From assembly GCA_910579755.1 (NCBI GenBank), contig CAJTVB010000033.1:1-32734 (forward strand): a stretch of DNA of 32,734 bases, written 5' to 3'. The translations under genes and the position numbers were made by a program. This stretch comes from an uncultured Acetatifactor sp. (lineage in GTDB: Bacteria > Bacillota > Clostridia > Lachnospirales > Lachnospiraceae). A model generated the notes under the pieces. The model saw nothing but the letters and a program-made list of their open reading frames with translations. It made no database searches and was not told the DNA's origin. Below, piece by piece: positions 1 to 6,470 of this stretch; within the stretch, counting starts at the first letter, position 1, and each line of letters begins with the position of its first letter.

Positions 1-6
1 GCATAA

Positions 7-1029
7 TCGCAGACTTTTCAGGCATTTAACAAGTTTGAGTTTCACGGATTAAGGTATTTCTTAGGCGCGAGTGAAATATTGTTTCCTTATTGCAAAGATT
101 ATTTATTTGTATTATTACTTTTTACTCCCGCCAGTATGTTGCAGGTACTATTTCAAAATTTAATCATTACAGCAGGACGCCCCGGTTTTGGCATGGTACT
201 TTCAATCAGTGCTGGAGCAATCAACGTGATGTTGGATTATATTTTTATGGTACTGCTTGATATGGGAATTAAAGGCTCTGCATTAGGAACAGGCATTGGA
301 TATTTAATTCCGACAATAATCGGTATAGTTTTTTTCTTAACTGGAAAAGGAAGTATACGGTTTAAGAAACCCGTTTTTCGTTTTTCCGTATTATCTGAAA
401 GTTGTTCTAACGGGTGTTCTGAAATGATTAGTCAAGCGGCAGCAGCAGTTACAACATTTCTCTTTAATGCTACTATGCTAAAGCTACTTGGCGAAAATGG
501 TGTTGCTGCTATAACGATTATTATTTATTCGCAATTCCTATTAACAACTTTGTATATTGGTTTTTCAATGGGTATAGCTCCTGTTATCAGTTATAACTAT
601 GGAGAGCAAAATCATCAACGATTGAAAAGAGTATTTAGAATTTGCTTACGCTTTATAGTGGCTGTTTCTGTTTTAATTTTTGTGATATCAATATTTTTTG
701 GCTCATACTTAGTCAATATTTTTTCTTCGACAGGAACTCCTGTTTATGATATTGCAAAAAATGGATTTATAATTTTTTCATTTAGTTTCTTATGTTGCGG
801 AATAAATATTTTTGCTTCGGCTGTTTTTACAGCTCTTTCTAACGGGAAAATATCTGCAATTATATCCTTTTTGCGAACATTTGGGCTAATTACGCTATTC
901 CTGCTTACATTGCCCCGAATTTGGGGCGTTAATGGAGTATGGATAGCTGTTCCAATCGCAGAATTGATAACCACGATTGTTTCGATAATGTATCTGCAAA
1001 GAAACAAAAGAAACTATCATTATATGTAA
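7..1029 (+). CDS. MATE-family multidrug/Na+ efflux transporter, N-terminus missing
   Basis: This is the C-terminal two thirds of a MATE antiporter, an inner-membrane pump that exports cationic drugs using a Na+ or H+ gradient. About eight hydrophobic segments are visible, together with MATE-typical patches: LGASE before the second half of lobe 1, GRPGFGM, the stretch GINIFASAVFTAL, and a basic C-terminus. Full-length family members are about 450 aa and roughly 340 codons are readable here. The homologous frame continues upstream of the first possible start (TTG at 79) to a TAA at 4-6, so that TTG is unlikely to be the true start. The beginning is either off the window in another frame (frameshift) or lost. 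Base composition is AT-rich compared with the genes downstream. It is probably cargo of the Tn916-like element. Confidence 0.75.
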   Translation, partial: SQTFQAFNKFEFHGLRYFLGASEILFPYCKDYLFVLLLFTPASMLQVLFQNLIITAGRPGFGMVLSISAGAINVMLDYIFMVLLDMGIKGSALGTGIGYLIPTIIGIVFFLTGKGSIRFKKPVFRFSVLSESCSNGCSEMISQAAAAVTTFLFNATMLKLLGENGVAAITIIIYSQFLLTTLYIGFSMGIAPVISYNYGEQNHQRLKRVFRICLRFIVAVSVLIFVISIFFGSYLVNIFSSTGTPVYDIAKNGFIIFSFSFLCCGINIFASAVFTALSNGKISAIISFLRTFGLITLFLLTLPRIWGVNGVWIAVPIAELITTIVSIMYLQRNKRNYHYM

Positions 1030-1202
1030 AAACTACCCACCTAACTAATGGTAAATAAAAAAAACCGTTGTTCGGCGGTAAAGTTTTCATGCGCCAACAA
1101 AATATGAGCGACCTAACGGCGGTTTTGAAATAGCAATCAAAGCCGCTGTTTTCTTTTTTCAAAAGTAAGAATACAGAGGGTGTGTTAAAGTTGCCCTTTT
1201 TC

Positions 1203-1246
1203 AAGGATATGGCGGTATCAAGGAGGTATCGCCATGTCCTTTTTTC
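1203..1246 (+). terminator. Strong hairpin with T-run; its loop holds a Shine-Dalgarno
   Basis: A 17-bp stem (1203-1219 with 1225-1241) contains three G-U pairs and no mismatches. It has a 5-nt loop (AAGGA) and is followed by a T-run, so it looks like a Rho-independent terminator for the upstream cargo. The loop and right arm also contain AGGAGG, seven bases before the ATG at 1234, so the same hairpin would hide the start of a small ORF. It could therefore work as a terminator, as a translational switch, or both. Confidence 0.7.
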
Positions 1247-1311
1247 TATGCCCTAATGGGTTACTATCAAAAAAAGCCATTACCCGCCAACGGGTTATTC
1301 CGGTTACATAG
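1234..1311 (+). CDS. Possible 25-aa leader peptide
   Basis: A short ORF begins MSFFLCPNGLLSKK and ends IPVT before TAG. It has an ideal ribosome binding site (AGGAGG at 1221-1226, 7-nt spacing) lying inside the preceding hairpin. The next element downstream is a clean terminator at 1353-1381, followed by the orf7-like gene. Small ORF, terminator and regulated gene is the architecture of transcription attenuation. Tn916 is known to use a leader peptide (Orf12) in this way upstream of tet(M). I do not recognise this peptide; translation is inferred only from the RBS. Confidence 0.4.
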   Translation: MSFFLCPNGLLSKKAITRQRVIPVT

Positions 1312-1352
1312 ATGAACTGTCAAATCAATTAAATACTGTTGTTATTTCCTAT

Positions 1353-1389
1353 GCGCCTGTCTGCGTTTTGCAGACGGGCGCATTTTGTA
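1353..1389 (+). terminator. Rho-independent terminator / possible attenuator before orf7
   Basis: A 12-bp stem (1353-1364 with 1370-1381) has one G-U pair, a GTTTT loop and an ATTTTGTATTTT tail. It lies 42 bp after the small ORF at 1234-1311 and 139 bp before the orf7-like start, so any transcript from the cargo side must read through it to reach orf7, orf8, xis and int. Confidence 0.75.
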
Positions 1390-1490
1390 TTTTCTCCAAA
1401 AACTTTTTCAAGAAATTTCTAAAAACCAACGTCCATTTTGAAGTCCGTCGGTTTGAGGGTTTACGAAAGGGGACATTTCAAATTCCACCG

Positions 1491-1519
1491 CTTTCGCGGC
1501 AGCGAAAGGAGGTGAGAAC
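1491..1519 (+). promoter_or_regulatory. RBS-proximal hairpin of the orf7-like gene
   Basis: A perfect 7-bp stem (1491-1497 with 1502-1508) and GGCA loop ends in the AAAG of AAAGGAGGTG, the ribosome binding site of the ATG at 1520. Folding would partly occlude ribosome access, suggesting translational control on top of the upstream terminator. The rest of 1030-1519 contains only the small ORF and the hairpins listed here. Confidence 0.5.
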
Positions 1520-1960
1520 ATGAACGAGCCTATTCGTACCCAATGGCAAATCCGTTGTGCTTTTAACGGCTTTTGCAAACTGGCGTTGAAGCGAGAAGCT
1601 ATGAACGCCCACAGGGACACAAAGCAACGGCAATTACGCGAGGTTACTTTTTCCGACCTGTCGCCACTGGAAGAAAATCAGCTTTACGTCTGCGACAAAT
1701 ATTTTGCAGATGATGAAGCAGAACAGTCTTTCGTTGTCGGCGGCAAAGAAATTACTGCGAAGCTGCTTGCCGAAGCCCTGCACAGTTTGCCGGAAGAAAA
1801 GCGGGAAACCGTACTGCTGTATTATTTCTTTGATATGAGCGAACGCGAGATTGCAAAGTTTGCAATCTGTCAAGGACAACGGTACAGTCCCGCCGGACAA
1901 GCTCAATGAAGCTGTTAAAACGCTATTTGGAGGAAAGAGCCTATGACTGCACAGATTAGT
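1520..1960 (+). pseudogene. Tn916 Orf7-like sigma-70 region-4 regulator, frameshifted
   Basis: This matches the Orf7-type sigma-factor-like proteins of Tn916 elements (about 140 aa), which drive transcription of the transfer/recombination genes. It has a strong RBS (AAAGGAGGTGAGAAC before ATG 1520). Typical features are TFSDLSPLEENQ, LPEEKRETVLLYYFFDMSEREIA, then a helix-turn-helix. At about 1861-1867 the reading frame is lost: frame 1 ends early at 1909, whereas the neighbouring frame continues NLSRTTVQSRRTSS and KLLKRYLEE to a TAG at about 1960, overlapping the start of the next gene at 1943. Adding one A (GCAATC to GCAAATC) restores a normal protein. As it stands, the recognition helix is missing. 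A sequencing error or ribosomal frameshifting is possible. Confidence 0.75.
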
Positions 1961-2194
1961 AAATCAGAACAGGACGAACGCGGCTTGTTGCCTTACCCGG
2001 TAATCATAGCCGCAACTAAGGGCGACCCGGAAGCTATGAACATTGTCGTACAGCATTACGAAAGTTACATAGCGTCCCTGTCTATGCGAAAGCTGCGTGA
2101 TGAGCGCGGAAATATCTATTGGGGCATAGATGAGGATATACGCGACCGCTTGCGTTCGCGTCTTATGCGGGCTGTCCTTTCATTCAAGGTTTGA
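1943..2194 (+). CDS. Tn916 Orf8-like helix-turn-helix protein
   Basis: An 83-aa protein of the small helix-turn-helix family that follows Orf7 in Tn916-type elements. Recognisable features are LPYPVIIAATKGDPEAM and HYESYIASLSMR, and a C-terminal ERGNIYWGIDEDIRDRLRSR segment, close to Orf8-type proteins. It starts inside the orf7-like gene (in the original frame) after GGAGGAAAGAGCCT, so the two are translationally coupled. The usual role is regulation of element transfer genes, inferred from position. Confidence 0.75.
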   Translation: MTAQISKSEQDERGLLPYPVIIAATKGDPEAMNIVVQHYESYIASLSMRKLRDERGNIYWGIDEDIRDRLRSRLMRAVLSFKV

Positions 2195-2602
2195 GATAAC
2201 CACAAGCAGCGTCCCCCTTTCCGCTGCCTGTTGACTTGACCTTGCTTGCTCTTTGATAAAGAAAGCGACGCAAGATAACGGCGACGCAGTATAGGGCAAA
2301 TCGGATACGTCCTTTTTGCGTTGAGCCATACGGCGGGTGCGCCATGACGCTTTCCCCTATTGGAGAAAGTCGAGCGACCACCACCACGCCGGAGAACAAG
2401 TGTAGCGGCTTGTGGGCGACGACGCGCACTAAGGGTAGACAAGCCTTTACAGCCATAGTCCGAGCGTTAAAAGCGTCGCAGGCATTGGGTAAAGCTGCCT
2501 TAACGGGCAGGGGTGGAACTCCCGTGAGGTTGTGCTAACAGCCGTCCGATTAAAGCCCCTTTTACTATTCACTTTTCCTAATATTGAAAGGGGGACGATA
2601 CG
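2195..2602 (+). other. 408-bp non-coding gap with several hairpins (possible structured RNA)
   Basis: No convincing ORF is present; short frames here lack an RBS and family resemblance. The region is GC-rich compared with its flanks. Hairpins on the plus strand include 2350-2357/2362-2369 (loop TATT, one mismatch), CTGCC/GGCAG around 2505-2520, and GGTTGT/ACAGCC at about 2528-2543 (loop GCTA). A GTGCG at 2337 recalled a group II intron 5' end, but no domain V was found. It lies directly before xis, so it may be an untranslated leader controlling xis/int expression. Confidence 0.4.
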
Positions 2603-2806
2603 ATGAGTAACGCCGACGTGCCTATTTGGGAAAAATACACGCTTACGATAGATGAAGCAGCTAAATACTTCCGTATCGGAGAAAACAAGCTGCGTAAATT
2701 AGCCGAGGAAAAACCTGCCGCCGGGTGGGTTATTATGAACGGCAACCGTATTCAAATCAAGCGCAAACAGTTTGAAAAAATGATTGATACCATAGACACA
2801 ATCTGA
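2603..2806 (+). CDS. xis: Excisionase, Tn916 Xis family
   Basis: At 67 aa it has the same length as Tn916 Xis. Conserved stretches include PIWEKYTLTIDEAAKYFRIG, ENKLRKLAEE and NGNRIQIKRKQFEK. Xis is a small winged-helix architectural protein that bends DNA at the element ends and steers Int towards excision. The start follows AAAGGGGGACGATACG, a good RBS. It lies 79 bp upstream of int in the standard order and shows no damage. Confidence 0.95.
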   Translation: MSNADVPIWEKYTLTIDEAAKYFRIGENKLRKLAEEKPAAGWVIMNGNRIQIKRKQFEKMIDTIDTI

Positions 2807-2885
2807 TAGTGAAATTGAGCCTTGAATGTGCTATAAGGGATAAGCATATCAAGGCTCTTTCCGTCTTGGAAAGGAGCATTGAAAA

Positions 2886-4079
2886 ATGTCAAAGAAAAGA
2901 CGTGACAGCAAAAATCGAGTTTTGTGGTCGGGAGAGAGCCAGAGAAAAGACGGAAGATATGCTTACAAATATATAGATACCTTTGGTAATCCGCAGTTTG
3001 TGTATGCGTGGAAGTTAGTACCTACGGACAAGACCCCTGCCGGAAAGCGTGAGGATATATCCCTACGGGAAAAGGTAAAAGAGATACAGAAAGACCTTGA
3101 CGACGGGATAGACACCATAGGCAAGAAAATGACGGTCTGCCAACTTTATGCAAAGCAGATACGCCACCGGGGAAATGTAAGGTACAATACGAAAAACGGA
3201 CGCAAGCGGCTGATGAAGCTACTGGAAGAAGATAAACTTGGGGGCTGCCCCATTGACAGTGTGAAGCTGTCCGACGCGAAAGAATGGGCAATCCGCATGA
3301 AAGAAAAAGGAATTTCCTATAAGACTATCAGTAATGACAAGCGTTCCTTGAAAGCTGCCTTTTACACAGCGATACAGGACGATTGCATAAGGAAAAATCC
3401 TTTTGACTTCCAGTTAAACACTGTCATTGAAGATGATACAGAACCAAAGGTTCCGCTAACACCAGCGCAGGAAGAAAGTTTTTTGTCCTTTGCTCAAAAT
3501 GACAAAGTTTATCAGAAGTATTATGACGAGCTTATTATTTTGCTTGGGACAGGGCTTCGTATCTCTGAACTTTGCGGGCTGACCGATACTGACATTGACT
3601 TTGAGAATAGGATAATCAATGTAGACCACCAACTTTTAAGAAGTGCGGAAACAGGATATTACATTGAAACACCAAAAACGAAAAGCGGTATTCGTCAAAT
3701 TCCAATGAGCGAAAAAGCATATGAAGCATTTAACCGAGTGCTGAAACGGCGCAGGGGTGCAAAAGCTGTTACTATTGACGGTTACAGCAATTTCCTTTTC
3801 CTCAACCGGGACGGCTGCCCGAAAACAGCTACCAATTATGACGGTATGTTTAGGGGGCTTGCAAAGAAGTACAACAAGTACCATGAGGAAGCTCTACCGA
3901 AAGTAATGACACCGCACACCTTACGTCATACGTTCTGTACCAACATGGCAAATGCCGGAATGAACCCGAAAGCATTACAGTACATTATGGGACATTCCAA
4001 CATTACTATGACGCTGAACTATTACGCACACGCTACTTTCGACAGCGCAAAAACTGAAATGCTGCGGATAGCAGCTTAG
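2886..4079 (+). CDS. int: Tyrosine recombinase (integrase), Tn916 Int family
   Basis: A 397-aa integrase close in length and sequence to Tn916 Int (405 aa), which cuts and rejoins the element ends during excision and integration. An N-terminal arm-binding domain (residues 1-75, with KDGRYAYKYID and LREKVKEIQKDLDDGID) is followed by a core-binding helical domain (80-185) and the catalytic domain. The catalytic residues are all present: R225 in GTGLRISE, K266 in TPKTKSG, H344 and R347 in PHTLRHTF, H370 in MGHSN, and Y379 in LNYYAHATF. The start has AAAGGAG at 9-nt spacing. The C-terminus is about 8 residues shorter than Tn916 Int. The protein looks functional. Confidence 0.96.
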   Translation: MSKKRRDSKNRVLWSGESQRKDGRYAYKYIDTFGNPQFVYAWKLVPTDKTPAGKREDISLREKVKEIQKDLDDGIDTIGKKMTVCQLYAKQIRHRGNVRYNTKNGRKRLMKLLEEDKLGGCPIDSVKLSDAKEWAIRMKEKGISYKTISNDKRSLKAAFYTAIQDDCIRKNPFDFQLNTVIEDDTEPKVPLTPAQEESFLSFAQNDKVYQKYYDELIILLGTGLRISELCGLTDTDIDFENRIINVDHQLLRSAETGYYIETPKTKSGIRQIPMSEKAYEAFNRVLKRRRGAKAVTIDGYSNFLFLNRDGCPKTATNYDGMFRGLAKKYNKYHEEALPKVMTPHTLRHTFCTNMANAGMNPKALQYIMGHSNITMTLNYYAHATFDSAKTEMLRIAA

Positions 4080-4114
4080 TAGTAAATTAAGGTTTTACTA
4101 CTTCTTTACTACTT
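4078..4114 (+). promoter_or_regulatory. Int arm-type (DR2-like) binding sites
   Basis: AGTAGTAAATT at 4078-4088 matches, as I remember it, the DR2 site used in structural work on the Tn916 Int N-terminal domain. Two further copies in the opposite orientation, TTTACTACTT at 4094-4103 and 4105-4114, sit 11 bp (one helical turn) apart. Overlap with the int stop codon and position inside the right end fit arm-binding sites for intasome assembly. Confidence 0.7.
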
Positions 4115-4422
4115 TTGAAAGCAAAAACCTAAGCGGATATAAAAATATATGTGAGTTTCTTCCGATACGAAAAATGCCGGAAAAGCCTGTAAATACGGGC
4201 TATACCGGCATATAAGAACTTCTAAAAAGATAATCAAAATTCATATCTAATTTTGTGCAAAAAAATCTGACATTCCTGTATAGAACCATCAAGATTGGTA
4301 ATACTATAATCAGCAAGATAAATCGACACTAAATTCAATCTAATAATTCGACAGAATATGGTACATATCTGAATCTTATCAGAAGGATCTTTCCTCCATA
4401 GACACAGAAAAATTTACAGCCT
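4115..4422 (+). other. Right-end region of the element, with one symmetric hairpin
   Basis: No gene is visible. An interrupted palindrome at 4175-4210 (TGCCGG, AAA, AGCCTGT, AAAT, ACGGGCT, ATA, CCGGCA) could terminate the int transcript or form part of the element end. AT-rich DNA with runs of A at 4259-4265 follows and is the likeliest place for the right junction. From about 4300 to 4422 only the 3' flank of the minus-strand gene is present. Confidence 0.45.
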
Positions 4423-4899
4423 CTATATTATAAATAAGGCGTTTTCATAATCTTTCACATAGTATCGAAGGTTTTTCCTGCCTTTTGCGATAACAGTATG
4501 CCCCTCTTTTTCGAGCAGCTCCTTTTGAGCCTCAATACCACCGGGATATTTTTCGTTCAATTCACCATTGGCTTTTAGTGTTCTCCAATAAGGCGTTTTA
4601 TCATCATTTCTTTGGAAACTTGCCCACGCAGCAATTGAGACAAATATTCCCGCCGTAATTGGCTCTGTAAAATCGGCTCCGTTTATCCGTGCAAAATATT
4701 CTCTTATTGTGCCTACGGTGAGCAGTTTTCCAAATGGAACCAGTCTCATGATTTTGTCGTAATCAATCGGCGGGGCAAAGTACATTCTGTCTCCGCCGTA
4801 TTTTTCTATGCTTTTTTCATCTGTAATTGTCTGAAATTTCGGCATATCTTTATTGTCGTTCAGCATTGCGTTGAAATCTTTCTTATCTTCATTTGCCAT
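4423..4899 (-). CDS. MGMT-family alkyltransferase-like protein (no active-site Cys)
   Basis: A 158-aa protein whose C-terminal half has the O6-alkylguanine-DNA alkyltransferase DNA-binding fold: VPFGKLLTVGTIREYFARI, an insertion, then TPYWRTLKANGELNEKYPGG. In true methyltransferases the motif is PCHR with the methyl-accepting cysteine; here it reads PYWR. It is therefore likely to bind DNA (perhaps flagging alkylated bases, like ATL proteins) rather than repair it directly. The start at 4899 is chosen because AGGAGG lies nine bases upstream; an in-frame ATG at 4926 lacks an RBS. It lies 83 bp downstream of the oxidoreductase gene on the same strand and may belong to the TetR-controlled unit. 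Confidence 0.75.
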   Translation of the reverse strand: MANEDKKDFNAMLNDNKDMPKFQTITDEKSIEKYGGDRMYFAPPIDYDKIMRLVPFGKLLTVGTIREYFARINGADFTEPITAGIFVSIAAWASFQRNDDKTPYWRTLKANGELNEKYPGGIEAQKELLEKEGHTVIAKGRKNLRYYVKDYENALFII

Positions 4900-4982
4900 A
4901 GCTAAGCACCTCCTGAGTAAAAGCATAGACCAAAGAAATCATATATGCAATGAGACAGTTTAAAAATTATATTATTTTCCAC

Positions 4983-5702
4983 CTATGATTTCCATGGTCT
5001 GGTTTTGCCAAGCCAGCCTTGTTCTGCCCAATACTTCCCATCGAGATATTCAGGGTCATTTTTATGTAGCGTTTGCTGCATCAAACGGCATATGGAAAAC
5101 TTTATTTTTGTAATACAATTTGTGTATGCGGGTTTTGCATAGTCTATCCGTGCAAACTTTTGAGATAGCTTTTTCACTTTTCCTGTCAGTTCTGCCCGCT
5201 TCTTTTCGGAAAGTCTTTCCCAAACAATATCGCTCATTAATGCACCGGAGAATATTCCGATTTTAGAAATTCCCCACCAGGATAAGCTGTGCTTTATATC
5301 CTTTGCCGCAGATTTTGCTCCCGCACCTAAACACTGCGTAATAATTACTGCCCGCTTTTCAAACATTTCCGGGGCAGGGCGGTGGGGCAGCCAGCGGTAA
5401 GCAAAATGGTCGAGGAACGCTTTCATAGCTCCCGTAGTGTGAAACACATACGCAGGAGAGGTCATTACAATTAAATCTGCTTCCAGGAGTGATTTGTCAA
5501 TTTTTCCGATGTATTCTGCGTCTTTGCAGGTGTTTTCGCCTTTTATCGTACAGTTAACACAGCCATTGCAGAAATTGGGACAATCTTTTGGAAGATAATA
5601 TTCCGTAATGTTCGCTTTACCCCTAAAAGTGGTTAAAAACATTTCTTTTAGCCGGTAAGTTACACCGTGCTTTTCTGTTCCGTTTATAACCGTTATTTCC
5701 AT
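4983..5702 (-). CDS. Flavodoxin-fold NAD(P)H-dependent oxidoreductase
   Basis: A 239-aa member of the NADPH-dependent FMN reductase/flavodoxin family. An N-terminal beta strand and phosphate-binding loop (MEITVINGTEKHGVTYRL) are followed by the cysteine cluster CNGCVNC plus a further Cys (as in iron-sulfur flavoprotein-like reductases). Then comes the FMN-contact segment DLIVMTSPAYVFHTTGAMK and FLDHFAYRW. A probable cytosolic quinone/nitro/xenobiotic reductase. The start codon (5702, GGAGG seven bases upstream) lies just past the repressor stop; an alternative ATG at 5705 overlaps that stop (TAATG), so translation is coupled to the TetR gene. The natural substrate cannot be told from sequence. 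Confidence 0.82.
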   Translation of the reverse strand: MEITVINGTEKHGVTYRLKEMFLTTFRGKANITEYYLPKDCPNFCNGCVNCTIKGENTCKDAEYIGKIDKSLLEADLIVMTSPAYVFHTTGAMKAFLDHFAYRWLPHRPAPEMFEKRAVIITQCLGAGAKSAAKDIKHSLSWWGISKIGIFSGALMSDIVWERLSEKKRAELTGKVKKLSQKFARIDYAKPAYTNCITKIKFSICRLMQQTLHKNDPEYLDGKYWAEQGWLGKTRPWKS

Positions 5703-5704
5703 CA

Positions 5705-6277
5705 TTATACCTCCAATATATCGTGTAAAATTTGTGTGTGCCATGCCCTGCGGTTTTCTTTTTGACTCAGATCAATATCAAGTATCACTGATGCCGTTTC
5801 ATACCGGAGAAAAGCCTGCTGCATAACCGAAATCAAGCAAAAAGTTTTTCTTTTTACAGTATGTTCATCCCAGTCGGGACGGCAGGCAGCGACAAGAGGA
5901 AGATATGCGGCGTAAGTTTTGTGAGTGTTGTCGTCTGGCTTCGGATTTTTCATATCGGTAAGCACTGATATTCTGGAAACTGCATAATGCTCGAACAGAA
6001 AATCAAAAGTCATGCTGCCGAGATATTCTAATTTTTCAAAAGGTGTAAAGCCCTCTGCTTTCTCTCGAATGTTCTGAAATTGCTCAACAATTCTGTTTAT
6101 GATACGCTCAACGCATAGTTCAATTAGTTTATCTTTGTTCCCAAAATGATAATTCACAAGACCTAACCCAACATCTGCCCTTTTGGATATTTCACGGACA
6201 GTGATTGTATCTAAATCTTTGTCTTTTTCCTCGATGAGTGCAATCGTTGTCTGTATGATTGTTTCTTTATTATCCAT
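5705..6277 (-). CDS. TetR-family transcriptional repressor
   Basis: A 190-aa regulator. Its N-terminal helix-turn-helix (about residues 5-52: ITVREISKRADVGLGLVNYHFGNKDKLI) is typical of TetR. The remaining helical C-terminal part is the ligand/dimer domain and is not assignable to a known subfamily. The start at 6277 has AGGAGG nine bases upstream. It is the first gene of a probable unit with the oxidoreductase (overlapping stop/start) and perhaps the alkyltransferase-like gene. Two palindromes flank its own promoter, so self-repression relieved by a small molecule is likely. The inducer is unknown, but the linked enzyme suggests an electrophile, quinone or drug. Confidence 0.88.
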   Translation of the reverse strand: MDNKETIIQTTIALIEEKDKDLDTITVREISKRADVGLGLVNYHFGNKDKLIELCVERIINRIVEQFQNIREKAEGFTPFEKLEYLGSMTFDFLFEHYAVSRISVLTDMKNPKPDDNTHKTYAAYLPLVAACRPDWDEHTVKRKTFCLISVMQQAFLRYETASVILDIDLSQKENRRAWHTQILHDILEV

Positions 6278-6291
6278 ATATACGCGCCTCC

Positions 6292-6339
6292 TGAACAATG
6301 TTCAAAAAGTATTATACTGAACGATGTTCAAAAAGGCAA
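6292..6339 (-). promoter_or_regulatory. Promoter of the TetR unit with two palindromic operators
   Basis: Minus-strand promoter: -10 TATAAT (6311-6316) and -35 TTGCCT (6334-6339) with a 17-bp spacer. Two 13-bp palindromes of the form TGAAC-N3-GTTCA lie at 6292-6304 (TGAACAATGTTCA) and 6318-6330 (TGAACGATGTTCA), 26 bp apart centre to centre. One sits inside the promoter spacer and one just downstream of the -10. Their sequence and placement fit TetR-dimer operators blocking RNA polymerase. Confidence 0.82.
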
Positions 6340-6470
6340 TAGGCAGTAACGTTGGATTCGCAGAAAGAGAAAGGCTTTTGAAAAGAGTCTCTCTTTTTTG
6401 AATTGGGAATGGTAAAAAGTATATGAATGTGATAGAATATCAGCAGTTTAATTCACATGGGAGGAAAAAG

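Larger units (their letters stand above)
1..4250 (+). mobile_element. Right end of a Tn916-family integrative conjugative element
   Basis: The gene order cargo (MATE) - orf7-like sigma - orf8-like HTH - xis - int is the regulatory/recombination end of Tn916-type elements. Xis and Int resemble the Tn916 proteins along their whole length as I remember them, and Int arm-type sites follow int. The conjugation genes would lie left of the window. The right boundary is placed only approximately, at 4200-4300, because Tn916 ends lie roughly 150-250 bp past int and target AT-rich DNA; no target duplication is expected. The MATE gene is visibly more AT-rich than the orf7-int block, which fits it being cargo. 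Members of this family usually carry an Orf9-type repressor near here; none is visible between the MATE gene and orf7. Excision and integration functions look intact, but orf7 is frameshifted. Confidence 0.82.

Noticed and set aside
2344..2538. 64-codon plus-strand ORF before xis
   Set aside because: No RBS, Thr/Arg/Ala-rich low-information sequence, overlaps several RNA-like stems; no family resemblance.
2336..2560. GTGCG start and neighbouring stems suggesting a group II intron
   Set aside because: No recognisable domain V, no intron-encoded protein and too short; left as an unassigned structured region.
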